Part shown: one piece after another, positions 53,601 through 61,666 of the stretch | How positions within the stretch are numbered: the stretch's first letter is position 1 | Layout of the letters: each line of letters begins with the position of its first letter | Assembly (NCBI GenBank): GCA_002427735.1 | Contig: DIYP01000016.1 | Span: 668,115 to 732,114, forward strand | DNA length: 64,000 nucleotides | Source: Flavobacteriales bacterium UBA6051 | Lineage (GTDB): Bacteria > Bacteroidota > Bacteroidia > Flavobacteriales_D > Crocinitomicaceae | Direction: 5' to 3' | The notes under the pieces: model-generated | Told to the model about the DNA's origin: nothing | The model's input: the letters and a program-made list of their open reading frames with translations, nothing else | Databases searched by the model: none | Position numbers and translations under genes: made by a program

Positions 53601-53828
53601 TTGTCCTGAAGTAGTTTTGACCCATACCTCAACAGAAAAATCAGAAGTGCCAATATCAATGGCGTTAGATAACTCAACTTGATCATCAACACCATCAAAA
53701 TCTAAGCAATTCTGTTGTGAATAAACGCCACCATTAATAAAAGAGAAGGCCGCCAAAACAAAAAACCTAACTCTCCGATTAAGAAGCAAAAAATCAGGAT
53801 CTGGTTTCTTACTGTCAAATGACAACAT
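50682..53828 (-). CDS. T9SS-exported LamG / BNR-associated protein
   Basis: 1048 residues. Export signal near residues 20-38 (FVLAAFSFINGGVYSQ), LamG domain (about 40-235; FSVEVWVKTTSGQ, WHHLAVTVN), a domain of the BNR-associated kind (about 270-390; VTQILLNMNGTT, INYFWAVYDLNA), a central region with GHIPEAILYSEEHSILNQGKIESYLAIKYGIT that is common in large exported Bacteroidota proteins, then an Ig-like segment and a T9SS tail (EPIIYPNPTNGILYI). The LamG of this protein and that of its neighbour share IGDG..GQDGTGSYG and SDKNWG, indicating a duplicated domain. Adhesive or glycan-binding role inferred. Confidence 0.85.
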   Translation of the reverse strand: MLSFDSKKPDPDFLLLNRRVRFFVLAAFSFINGGVYSQQNCLDFDGVDDQVELSNAIDIGTSDFSVEVWVKTTSGQNDPSIISDKNWGGGTNDGYVIAQIGNIWKFNIGDGAGNRADISSAGPVINDGAWHHLAVTVNRAGGANAINIYQDGINVGSRDLNGVGNSYSGLTSRIAQDGTGSYGQFWTGNIDEVRIWNDERTAAEVANNMCDISTYATEPNLVAYAKFDQALGSLTLIDLTGAHIGTLLNMDSATDWVDGVCRIMSIDNSNVTQFATSSVQNCENDAFIVRLEVTTTGDLSPLNVTQILLNMNGTTLVTDVANIDLYYTGTSSTFSTGNLFDNAPSAGGTINFNGAQLLSGGINYFWAVYDLNALASPGNVLDAEITQFTADAITYIPTTTSPVGNRIIEVCGAVPGNVVASNYAWYSAGKESFVDAGSSYSTDGQEVQQWNDLFSTRDLSQTSHNQGPIWRTASVPMNYNPSHEFGIVQPGCLSRGSYGFNTLTSPTNGTIYFVVRTAELSGWNTCLGFSLNDADDPFLGTINSSFSYHHDVEGGRYDHSVFTATTNESYILTYHWQTGTNGMNIGVNGVNEFTNGPHGRNFGPYFMIGSEDGVDFPPLVEVNKGHIPEAILYSEEHSILNQGKIESYLAIKYGITLGINGISKDYYSSAGNVIWSQVLNSAYAFDVAGIHRDDNSQLNQLKSHSTNTNGIIYNDILTLANGTSFIQPESVSADLSSLVWGHNGAPTMNTGAYVYYPTDNGEVIETIFQREWKSQETGVIGTVTLEFDLSNVIGVGGAIGINDLANLRLLVDEDGDYSDGFATSIVPSSYDNVTNIAYFEHDFTPPFGPESTELRGFFFTLGSTNAATTPLPVELVNFEVERLACSNTISWSTLSETNSDYYLIEYSHDSENWIPVGQVNAAGNSQVELDYSYRHDGNFDEGTYYYRLTQVDINGSRYHYDPVAVYVACNSKLNEPIIYPNPTNGILYIIFGHEGEINIADVNGREVMRKSISKGKSTLNLNTISSGMYVITIFSSNGRVIAEKLIKQ

Positions 53829-53959
53829 AATATTGAACCTTATTAAGCATTTTAGTTGTAGTCATTAATGGTTTAAGATTAGTGACCACAAACTTATGCT
53901 ATACCCTGTCAACTAAACAGAGAAAAACCATGACAACAACCATGACAAATAGCTTTGTC

Positions 53960-55663
53960 TCAATCCTTAAATAGCTGACTAACAATCATATTTAAATCCT
54001 CATTACTAGACAGGTTCATTTTTTTTCGTAATCTTGATCGGCTTCTTTGAACACTGGACTTGGAAATTCCTAAAATATTCGAAATAGCATTCAGGTCATA
54101 ATTCAACCGAATCAATAAAAACAGACGCAATTCAGCATCTGTCATCTTAGGGTAGGTCGTTAATAAAAAGGATATTAATCCTTGTTCAATCTCTTCGTAA
54201 TTTGTTTTAAACATTAACCAGTCATCATTGGTAAGAATCTTAATATCGTCATCACTGGCTTGGCCAATATCCTTTCTTAATCCTGAAATAACCTTATTCT
54301 TCTCTGCTAGAGTATTTATCTGCTTTTTAAGGATTTGCTTTTGCTTTTCGATATTCTGGTGGGCAAGATGAAGTTGAGCTTCAGCAGCTTTTCTTTTTTC
54401 AAATTCAACCTGTCGTTGTCGTTTTCTTTTGGCATTGTAATATATTACCATCAGCGACAAGAACAAAAGGGTCAAAACGAATAGTACCACTATCAAAACT
54501 TCTCTCTGCAATTCAACATCAAGTTTTTCCTGAATAAGCTTATTCTTTCGATCTTTTTCAGCATTTTCTTCTTGAAGAAGATCCAAGTAGATAGCATTTA
54601 CAGCCTCTAATAATTTTTGTTGATTCTGCCCTTTTTCTTTTTCTAACTGCTCATATTCTGCTAATGATTTAATCATGGCTGGATAATCATTAATCCCAGC
54701 AAAATACCTCGTTTTAATTCGACTCAACTCAATAATGTCACAGTTTAAAGATTCCAACTCTGAAACGCTTTCACCAACCTTCTTCCAATTTTCTAATGCC
54801 AAATGAAGCTCAGTAAATGCCAAATGATATTGAATTGCAACTTGAGGATGTTTATATGACCCTGTTAGCAACGAATATCCATTATTCAAATATGCAAGTT
54901 GATCCCTATACCCCTTATCGTTTGACAAAACTGTTGAAATTCCAAGGTATAGAATAGCGCATTGAATTGAATCTTCCATTTCAGGATTTACCAAATCATT
55001 AAACCAATGCACTCCTTCGTTATAAAGCTCAATTGCCTTAGACGGTTCGCCTTTTACATAGTAACAATGCGCAACATTCCCCGTACTATGAATCATTCTG
55101 GAAGTGTCATTAGCCGCGATGGCCATGTTTAACGTTTTTCTAAAAAAGAATACTGCGTCTTCAACTCTCTCAACTTTCAAAAGTTTCAATGCGTGATCCT
55201 CGTGCAGATAATAGGTATCATTATTTGGGTCATCGTCCAAATACTTCAACGACTCTTCATTAAACTTTACCGAAAGTTCGAAGGCTCCTACTTTCGCCAA
55301 ACTAATGCCTAGATAATTATTTATCAAGTGTTTGTATTGTCTTGTAAGCTCAAAACGTGAAGAATGAAGAACATTAAAAAAATGCTTCACTGCAATATAA
55401 TGATCGCCGGCTAAATCAGCTTGTTTACCGATGAACAATTCATTTAAAAAAGAAAGCAGCGGCTCTTTTTTATACTTGACTCTGACAAGTCTCATCTTTT
55501 GTTCAGCTCCTAATGAGTCGGTCCACAATAACGCATATGTAGGTAAAAATTCAACAAGAAGTTGCTTTTGTTTTTCCGTTTTTGGTTCAACAGGGAAAGG
55601 CGGTTCGGCAAAACTGAATGTCGAGATGCAAATAAAGAAAGCCAGAAGTAGGTTCTTCAACAT
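53960..55663 (-). CDS. TPR-transmembrane-LuxR-type regulator
   Basis: 567 residues from the ATG at 55663 (MLKNLLLAFFICISTFSFAE, signal peptide). Periplasmic tetratricopeptide repeats (about 50-360), membrane span (about 385-405; VLIVVLFVLTLLFLSLMVIYY), coiled coil (about 405-465) and a C-terminal HTH: TDAELRLFLLIRLNYDLNAISNILGISKSSVQRSRSRLRKKM. This topology is frequent in Bacteroidota one-piece membrane regulators that link an outside cue to transcription. It lies 131 bp upstream of the large LamG operon and probably controls it. Confidence 0.85.
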   Translation of the reverse strand: MLKNLLLAFFICISTFSFAEPPFPVEPKTEKQKQLLVEFLPTYALLWTDSLGAEQKMRLVRVKYKKEPLLSFLNELFIGKQADLAGDHYIAVKHFFNVLHSSRFELTRQYKHLINNYLGISLAKVGAFELSVKFNEESLKYLDDDPNNDTYYLHEDHALKLLKVERVEDAVFFFRKTLNMAIAANDTSRMIHSTGNVAHCYYVKGEPSKAIELYNEGVHWFNDLVNPEMEDSIQCAILYLGISTVLSNDKGYRDQLAYLNNGYSLLTGSYKHPQVAIQYHLAFTELHLALENWKKVGESVSELESLNCDIIELSRIKTRYFAGINDYPAMIKSLAEYEQLEKEKGQNQQKLLEAVNAIYLDLLQEENAEKDRKNKLIQEKLDVELQREVLIVVLFVLTLLFLSLMVIYYNAKRKRQRQVEFEKRKAAEAQLHLAHQNIEKQKQILKKQINTLAEKNKVISGLRKDIGQASDDDIKILTNDDWLMFKTNYEEIEQGLISFLLTTYPKMTDAELRLFLLIRLNYDLNAISNILGISKSSVQRSRSRLRKKMNLSSNEDLNMIVSQLFKD

Positions 55664-55846
55664 TAACGTAAATCTACAAACTTGAGACAATTATTTTTGC
55701 AATCTAAGAATTGGGTGAGTCGAATTATGAAGAGAATTCTAAAGTAAAGAGATTAATCTAATAATAGAGTGTACAAATCTCTCATTTATCCTTATCCCCT
55801 TCTAATAGTCGCCTCGTCGAGTTCCATTTCCTTTGCCATCTCTCTG

Positions 55847-55972
55847 AAAGTTTGGTGGCAAAATTGTGGGAAATCGTTTTGCTAACATCTATTTTCCAGC
55901 TCCGGGTGGGCCAATCAATTTAACATTATGACCTCCTGCAGCCTCTATTTCAAAGGCTCTTTCGGATTGGCC
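55847..55972 (-). pseudogene. YifB/ComM-like Mg-chelatase fragment
   Basis: GQSERAFEIEAAGGHNVKL then IGPPGAGK and, past a TAG at 55889-55891, MLAKRFPTILPPNF. The match to the RALEIAAAGGHN..LIGPPGxGKTMLAKRLPxILPP block of YifB is clear and the TAG stands where the P-loop Thr should be. Stops bound the fragment, so it is a relic of about 40 codons. Confidence 0.7.
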
Positions 55973-55983
55973 TTATCGCGTCT

Positions 55984-56613
55984 TTGGGTATGGCCCTCCT
56001 TATGGCACATGCGGATCATAAAGAAAAGCTTACCCAGGCAATAATTTTACCAACGGAGAATTACCACAAGGTTTTCGAAGACTTTGTGTTAATCGATTCG
56101 CTTCAAATGGAAGAGCATATTGACTCGCTGACCAAAATGTCTTTCAGCAAGGATAGTATTAGAGATTTATTGAGTATTAATAATGAATCTACAAACTGGT
56201 CAATGCTGTGGTGGGGAGCAAATGACAGCATTGCCAAGCATATTTACGATTCATTGGAAAGTGCGGGTTATGATGCCTACTACGGCAGATACAAATTAGA
56301 TCAATACTCAATTGAAGATTACAAGCATAATAAAGAAATTTCCAGAGGAAACTATACAGTTTTGGGGAGAAAAATAGCCTGGAGCTATTTGCTCGACATG
56401 CTAAGTAATGCGGCCTGGACATTTATAATCATATTTTTATTTATTCTCTTTATCGGCATAATAGGTACAATTAAGAGTATTTGGTACTCCTTGAAATTCA
56501 AAAAATTTCTCACGGAAGATGAGAAAAACCAAATTTGGGAAAATTATGGACGTTATTCAGTTACTAGACTTTTATTCAGGTTGATGACTTTCGAACCGTC
56601 AAATTCGCTTTAG
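55984..56613 (+). CDS. Membrane protein, probably 5'-truncated
   Basis: 209 residues if started at the TTG at 55984 (an ATG at 55990 is likelier). Mostly soluble and acidic until a membrane helix at about 140-161 (AAWTFIIIFLFILFIGIIG), then a basic tail. No signal peptide although the long N-terminal part seems to precede the span, and it abuts a broken gene: a lost 5' end is possible. No family recognised. Confidence 0.5.
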   Translation: MGMALLMAHADHKEKLTQAIILPTENYHKVFEDFVLIDSLQMEEHIDSLTKMSFSKDSIRDLLSINNESTNWSMLWWGANDSIAKHIYDSLESAGYDAYYGRYKLDQYSIEDYKHNKEISRGNYTVLGRKIAWSYLLDMLSNAAWTFIIIFLFILFIGIIGTIKSIWYSLKFKKFLTEDEKNQIWENYGRYSVTRLLFRLMTFEPSNSL

Positions 56614-56924
56614 CTGACAAACTTTTTCTTTTTTCGTTTCTCTTATGTAATACGATTAAAGAGTAAAATATTCATTAGGACTTCAACCTACAATTATTGT
56701 AATACGGAAAAACTAGCTAAAATCTCTTCTTGAAATATTCATTGCCTTCAACAAAAAGACAGATTCTGACCTTCAATTCCACCATATTATCAAATTACCC
56801 CCTTATTACACATAGGTTGTGTTATATACTTCTTTAAGCAGTGTTACTTTTTTGGCTCCTCTCAGCTTGCATTGATTTTTGAATCTCAACCGTTTATGTC
56901 TCTCTTTTTTCGTAAATTACCCTT

Positions 56925-57524
56925 ATGCGAAGAATGAATATTTTATATTTATTAATAAGTTTGATTTCTGTCAATGCGCAAGGACAATCGCTTGGGGATT
57001 CTTTACGACAAGAGTTTTTATTGAAGAAAGAGATTGATCAATTTCACCGAAATCAAATTGGCTCCATTCGTAGTGTTTATGGAAGTGAATCAGAACAATT
57101 AGATAGTCTTTGGCAGGTGATTCATAGAGTCGATAGCTTAAATACTGATTATTTAGTCGCAGTAATTGAAGAACATGGATGGCCGGGAGATTCGTTAGTA
57201 GGATCGGATGGAACAAAAGCAGCTTTTTTGATTCTCCAACACGCAGATCGGCATCCAACAGCACAAAGCAAGTATCTTCCTGTCGTCATTGATGCAGCGG
57301 AAAGGGGAGAATTAAATTGGTTATATGTTGCATACCTAATTGATCGAGTTAGGCTTTATAAAGAAAATAGAAATCAGGTATATGGTACACAGCTACAATT
57401 AAATGAAGATACTGGTCTTTGGGAGGTGGTTCGTTTGGAGGACCCTGAGAATGTAGATCTGAGAAGAACTGCAGTTGGATTATTTCCTTTACAACAGTAT
57501 TTGGATATGTATAATAAAAAGTAA
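56925..57524 (+). CDS. Exported DUF6624-like protein
   Basis: 199 residues. Signal peptide 1-20 (NAQGQ). About 80-165 carry the family pattern EEHGWPGDSLVGSDGTKAAFLILQHADRHP..QSKYLPVV and LAYLxDRV-like AYLIDRVRLYKENRNQVYGTQ. Such proteins are common in Bacteroidota and have no known activity. A hairpin terminator follows directly. The region 56614-56924 has no gene but contains CACATAGGTTGTGTTATATA, similar to sequence at 27311. Confidence 0.75.
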   Translation: MRRMNILYLLISLISVNAQGQSLGDSLRQEFLLKKEIDQFHRNQIGSIRSVYGSESEQLDSLWQVIHRVDSLNTDYLVAVIEEHGWPGDSLVGSDGTKAAFLILQHADRHPTAQSKYLPVVIDAAERGELNWLYVAYLIDRVRLYKENRNQVYGTQLQLNEDTGLWEVVRLEDPENVDLRRTAVGLFPLQQYLDMYNKK

Positions 57525-57546
57525 AAGGAGCGAATCGCGCTCCTTT
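57524..57546 (+). terminator. Terminator of DUF6624-like gene
   Basis: AAAGGAGCG / CGCTCCTTT, 9 bp, 5-base loop, followed by CTC; it begins on the last base of the stop codon. Confidence 0.75.
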
Positions 57547-57640
57547 CTCATCCATCCAATCCGCTAAAATCTTTATATCAAACAGCACATCTTTGAAATG
57601 TGTTTCGCAGTACTCAGATACGAATGATCAGACAAAACGT
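57547..57640 (-). pseudogene. Second copy of the VLFDxKILxDW 3' fragment
   Basis: Minus-strand frame SFVSEYCETHFKDVLFDIK then ILADWMDEK, related to 23627-23752 (F, V, LFD, KIL, DW shared). In the longer frame it runs into the DUF6624 gene's terminator. No start. See the finding on the two fragments. Confidence 0.45.
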
Positions 57641-57808
57641 TTAATCTAAAAAGTCGTTTTAATGTGGTTTATATATTGTTGGGCTTAGTGTTTTTATTTA
57701 AAACTTCTACAAGCGGTTCATTTTCTTTTGATTAACGATCAATTAGTTTATTGTTAATACAATGAATAGAGGTTCAAATTGTGCAATGTATTCCTGTGTT
57801 TCGTCATT

Positions 57809-57879
57809 GTGCATAACGTTTAGCATATGAAGCGTACCTCGCCACTAGGTGGCTATTATTTTATGTACAGTGTTAGCAC
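57809..57879. repeat. attC-like inverted repeat, site 1
   Basis: Outer arms GTGCATAAC / GTTAGCAC, second pair CATA / TATG, centre GCCAC-TAG-GTGGC. Lies 6 bp after the end of the MORN-TonB pseudogene, where an integron-type cassette has its recombination site. No integrase visible. Confidence 0.5.
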
Positions 57880-57885
57880 ACATTA

Positions 57886-58899
57886 TTATTGTTCAGGCAT
57901 TAAAAAAGTAACCTTTATCACAGCATCCTCTTCAGTTGGACAAGCAACTATACCATTACTGTAATTTTTCAATGCTTCAACGCAGAGATTATTAACCTTT
58001 TCTGAATGTCCAGTTAGAACTATATAGTCATAAAATTTCCCTGCCTTTTCGTGATTTAATTAATGGACTTTAAACTGGACAACTACTTTTCTTATTTGTT
58101 TGTCTGCTCCTGGGATATAATTAAATTGTCGTTGACAGAACTCGTTAATATATTTATTGAAATTATGGGTCTTGGCTGAAAAATGATTAATGTATATTGG
58201 AGGGGTTCAGTCTTGTAGTTTGGCATATTCAAAATAATGTGTATTGAGAAGGTTCATATAGTATTCGTAAACATCTTCTTCAAAAGAATTTAAACTGTCA
58301 ATACCTATTATTTTCCCATTAATTTGGCCTTTGAAAATTTCTCCTGTTTTTATAATTGTCCCATCTTCATACAAGTTTATGGTTGCACTTATTTCATCAG
58401 TACTATAACTGTGAAACATCAGTCCATTTTGTTTGTTATTTCTGATGACCCTATGTTCTAATAATCTTCCTAGACTATTCCAAACAAAATAATTCCCATC
58501 AGGGATACTGTTATTGAATCTATAGCTCCAATCTTTATTCCATTCTGCCGTTGGATCCATTCCCTTTATCATTGCTACAGGACAGTGGGTTTTTATGAAT
58601 AAAGAATCTTCATTTTTTTTTAAGCAAACGTAAGTTGGGGATCCATTTGGTTTAAATCGGCTACTTTGGTTAGCCATATATTCCGCCATGCTATCTTTGG
58701 GAATTATTTTAGGTGAAGAGCAAAATACAACCATACAACCTATGCATGGTGGGTGTTCTGATGAAAGGGAGTTGGAAAAACTTAATTCAATATTTACAGG
58801 ATTTGAAAAGTATTTAAGGAAAGTACTATCTGATTCTTGAGAAAAGGAATTAGACGAAACACTCAAAAGAACTAGTATTATTAAGGATGAATTTCTCAT
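57886..58899 (-). pseudogene. MORN/YwqK-like + TonB-C-like gene with two in-frame stops
   Basis: Open frame 58207-58899 (230 codons): signal peptide (SVSSNSFSQ), then TonB-plug-like part and GNYFVWNSLGRLLEHRVIRNNKQNG..IKTGEIFKGQINGKI, a MORN/YwqK pattern. The same frame continues past the TGA at 58207 for 107 codons to a TAA at 57886, with one more TAA at 58060: YINEFCQRQFNYIPGADKQ, VVVQFKV, ..VIKVTFLMPEQ, which looks like a TonB C-terminal domain. Thus the intact gene had about 337 codons. It may still make the 230-residue product. Confidence 0.6.
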
Positions 58900-58954
58900 G
58901 TTTGTATTATCTATCTGTATTTTACATATTGCAAAAGCATGTGTCGTAATGTGT

Positions 58955-59006
58955 GCTAACGGTCAAGTATAGGCGGTCGTTTTAATGCCGATTATAAAAT
59001 GTTAGC
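58955..59006. repeat. attC-like inverted repeat, site 2
   Basis: GCTAAC / GTTAGC outer arms, ATAGGC / GCC..TAT inner. The outer right arm meets the stop codon of the WG-repeat gene (59006-59008). Shares TGCTAAC / GTTAGC ends with site 1. Confidence 0.5.
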
Positions 59007-59971
59007 TAGTATTTTTTTTCTATTTCCTCCTTTACTATTTCACCAGACGGATTGAAATAATGAACATCATCACCAGTCCAAAACTTACCAAAAGCAAAAA
59101 AATCCTTTTCTTTCGACTCTTTTACACCTATAGTGAACCTTAGCCATTTGTACAGGGGTTGTACTATTGTTTTTTTAGTTCTGATATTAATGATTCCATA
59201 CTTGCCTTCTATTTTAGTAATTACAAAATTCTTGTAACCATAGCTAACATAGTGATTCCATAGAACGGTGTTGTTCAGGCCCAAATAAACCCATTCATCA
59301 TATTTGTTTTTTGCAGAAATTCTAACTTCTCTGAGTCTCGGATTGTTCAGTGAGTCGAGGTCATCATAAACCGCACTGAAAGTGATATTTTTGTATTCTA
59401 TGGGTATAACTACATTTAAACTGGTGTCAATTAGTCCATGAATCATTTTGTCCTCAACGAAGGATCCGACATGAACAAGATTATTGTGAATCGCTAAAAT
59501 TCTATTGTATTTAAACGGAATTATTTCTTTGCCGTTAATTGCATAAAGAGCTTCCAGGGCGTTTAAACTGCATCTAAAGAAATGTTGAGTAGAGTCTCTT
59601 AAATTATTATATCTCTCAGCAGTAAAATCTATTCTTTCGAATTGGGGATAAATAACATACTTTCCCCATAAATCAGCCCAACCATAGAAATTCCCTTTCC
59701 TAAAAGTATATATAGGAATCCCCTTTTCTCCAACTGCATTAAACATTGGATCAACATAGTCAAATTGTGGAGTAATTATTACACTATCTCCATTTCTAAC
59801 ACCAAATTTTCCTAATTCAGAATCAAAAAATGGAATGAATTCCTTTTGAGGTTTATAATAGCTTGTATACCAACTTGAATCAATTGGCCATTGATGAAGT
59901 TCAATACCTGGCTGGCAAAAAGAAGTATTTGCTAAGAATATGAGTATGTTAGATAATATTACTTTTCTCAT
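59006..59971 (-). CDS. Exported WG-repeat protein
   Basis: 321 residues from the ATG at 59971 (MRKVILSNILIFLANTSFCQ, signal peptide; a more upstream ATG at 60085 gives no export signal). WG-like repeats of about 40 residues: FFDSELGKFGVRNGDSVIITPQFDYVDPMF, GNFYGWADLWGKYVIYPQFERIDF, KYGIINIRTKKTIVQPLYKWLRF. Predicted periplasmic or surface. No partner gene. Bounded by an attC-like site at its 3' end. Confidence 0.75.
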   Translation of the reverse strand: MRKVILSNILIFLANTSFCQPGIELHQWPIDSSWYTSYYKPQKEFIPFFDSELGKFGVRNGDSVIITPQFDYVDPMFNAVGEKGIPIYTFRKGNFYGWADLWGKYVIYPQFERIDFTAERYNNLRDSTQHFFRCSLNALEALYAINGKEIIPFKYNRILAIHNNLVHVGSFVEDKMIHGLIDTSLNVVIPIEYKNITFSAVYDDLDSLNNPRLREVRISAKNKYDEWVYLGLNNTVLWNHYVSYGYKNFVITKIEGKYGIINIRTKKTIVQPLYKWLRFTIGVKESKEKDFFAFGKFWTGDDVHYFNPSGEIVKEEIEKKY

Positions 59972-60079
59972 AACAACATATACAACTAGATAGGCTTTAG
60001 GTTCAGGTTGACTATTACTTGTTAATTGTAGCAAGCTAATGGTTCCGCTAGACGTTTGTGCCGATTCTCGAATATACAA

Positions 60080-60150
60080 AAGCATTGCTTTTTGAGGCCA
60101 AACGGCAGTACCAGCCTTTTTCGGTATAACACTCAGGACATGTTATGCTA
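60080..60150. repeat. Possible third attC-like site
   Basis: ATAAC / GTTAT arms close together (60126-60147) beside a GGCC...GGC stretch (60097-60120). Weaker than sites 1 and 2. The remaining DNA to 60317 shows no gene. Confidence 0.3.
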
Positions 60151-60317
60151 TTTTTTAAATAGCGTATTACCAGTAGTCATTCTCCCAAGCTAAATTGATC
60201 ATCTAGAAAATGATTAAGATTTATTCTTTCCCTGTCCAAAAAAATGTATTGATATGACAATTAATAGAACCCCGTTAGCGAATAATAAACAATCTGTAAA
60301 AATACTTTAGTATTTGC

Positions 60318-60325
60318 TAAATTTG
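60318..60325 (+). promoter_or_regulatory. -7 box (TAAATTTG) of the 60355 lipoprotein gene
   Basis: Exact TAnnTTTG match, 30 bp before the start codon; AGGAG at 60346-60350 is the ribosome binding site, unusual here because most genes in the window lack one. Confidence 0.55.
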
Positions 60326-60354
60326 GTTTAGACCATATTTACAATAGGAGTTAT

Positions 60355-60963
60355 ATGAAAATTCTCAAACTTCTAGCTTTAACTAGTTTATGTTTCCCAG
60401 CCCTTGTTCTTTTATGTTGTTCTAACATAGAAGAAAACAATCAGCATCCTAGTGGAGAATTCTCTGAAGATGAAGCGCAAGGATTAGCAGATTTACTTCA
60501 GGATTCAACCGAAAACAACAACTTGAGTATTGTTGAAGAAGCGACAATTTGGGAAAAGTCAACTTATATAGATTCAATCTGGAAAATAGTTACGCGTGAT
60601 CTAACTATCTGTAATAAACCGGAAGTAAGAATGTCTAACGAGATAACTTTTTCATATTGTGATCAAGGAAATGGTTTTGAGCTCTATACGTTTCAATATA
60701 TGGAACGTGAGGTTTGTTATACTGAAAAATATTTACTTAGTAATAATAAGCTGATTTATGCAGTTGAAGGGGAAAAAAGACCTGCTTCTGTCAAAGATGA
60801 GGAAGCTACTTGGTGGAATTGCGAATATATCGTACAAGATGATGTCGTAGTAGATATTATGTCGCTAGGAATGGGAAAAACGGAAGGTAAATCCTTTAAT
60901 GTACAAGACATAATAACCTTGTGGAAATCTCGAATGGAAGAAATTCCTATACTGAAGGAATAA
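60355..60963 (+). CDS. Lipoprotein, unknown
   Basis: 202 residues. Signal and lipobox LVLLCC (about 17-22), acidic mature N-terminus (SGEFSEDEAQGL), then a mixed alpha/beta domain with two Cys (CNKPE, CDQG) and YMEREVCYTEKY. No family recognised. Its own promoter and a ribosome binding site are visible. Convergent with the ABC transporter genes. Confidence 0.65.
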   Translation: MKILKLLALTSLCFPALVLLCCSNIEENNQHPSGEFSEDEAQGLADLLQDSTENNNLSIVEEATIWEKSTYIDSIWKIVTRDLTICNKPEVRMSNEITFSYCDQGNGFELYTFQYMEREVCYTEKYLLSNNKLIYAVEGEKRPASVKDEEATWWNCEYIVQDDVVVDIMSLGMGKTEGKSFNVQDIITLWKSRMEEIPILKE

Positions 60964-60994
60964 AGAATTGTAGATTATGTAAGTAACCGCCTAT

Positions 60995-61666
60995 TTATAG
61001 GTCAAAGTTCTTTAAATGTATTTCATTTCCTTTTAGTCGTTCTTCAATTGAAGAAAATTGTCCTTTCTCCAGAGCTTCAGAAGTTGTTCCGTTATCCAAA
61101 TAATAAATAAAATCGCAATTGTCTTTGAGCGTTGAAAAAATATGAGACGATAAAATGATTGTCTTGTTGAGTTTCTTTAACTTTTGGATCACCTCATTGA
61201 TTATAATGTTACTCTCAATATCAACCCCATTGTATGGTTCATCTAAAACAAAAACGTCATTCTTTTGAATAAGAATTCCAGTCAGCGCTAACTTCTTTTT
61301 CATCCCAGTCGAATATGTTTCGGCATATTGATGAAGAGGTAAATTGAAGATGTTTTTTTCACTGAAACTGTCTATTTTAATGTCACGTGCATTACACATT
61401 AATTGTAAATACTCCTTTCCTGTTAAGAAGGAAAGAAAATGAGGGTTAGTGGCAAGATAGCCAGTAATATTTTTCAAAACCCCAAAAGAACTTTCTATAG
61501 TCCCTGAATAGCTTTCTAGACCTAAAATACACTCGAACAGTGTTGTTTTACCAGCACCGTTTTTACCAACAACGCCATAAATCTTTCCTGGCTCAAGTGA
61601 GAGGTTAACATTTTTAAGAACTTTCTTTTTACCAAAAGACTTAGAGAGTTGTTCAACTTTAATCAC
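60995..61666 (-). CDS. ABC transporter ATP-binding protein
   Basis: 223 residues. Walker A GKNGAGKTT (about 34-42), signature YSTGMKKKL (about 115-123), Walker B VFVLDEP (about 135-141) and H-loop SSHIF. All catalytic residues are present. Overlaps the upstream permease gene by 8 bp, so it is made with it. Type-2 exporter ATPases of this kind often serve bacteriocin or drug export; substrate unknown. Confidence 0.92.
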   Translation of the reverse strand: MIKVEQLSKSFGKKKVLKNVNLSLEPGKIYGVVGKNGAGKTTLFECILGLESYSGTIESSFGVLKNITGYLATNPHFLSFLTGKEYLQLMCNARDIKIDSFSEKNIFNLPLHQYAETYSTGMKKKLALTGILIQKNDVFVLDEPYNGVDIESNIIINEVIQKLKKLNKTIILSSHIFSTLKDNCDFIYYLDNGTTSEALEKGQFSSIEERLKGNEIHLKNFDL

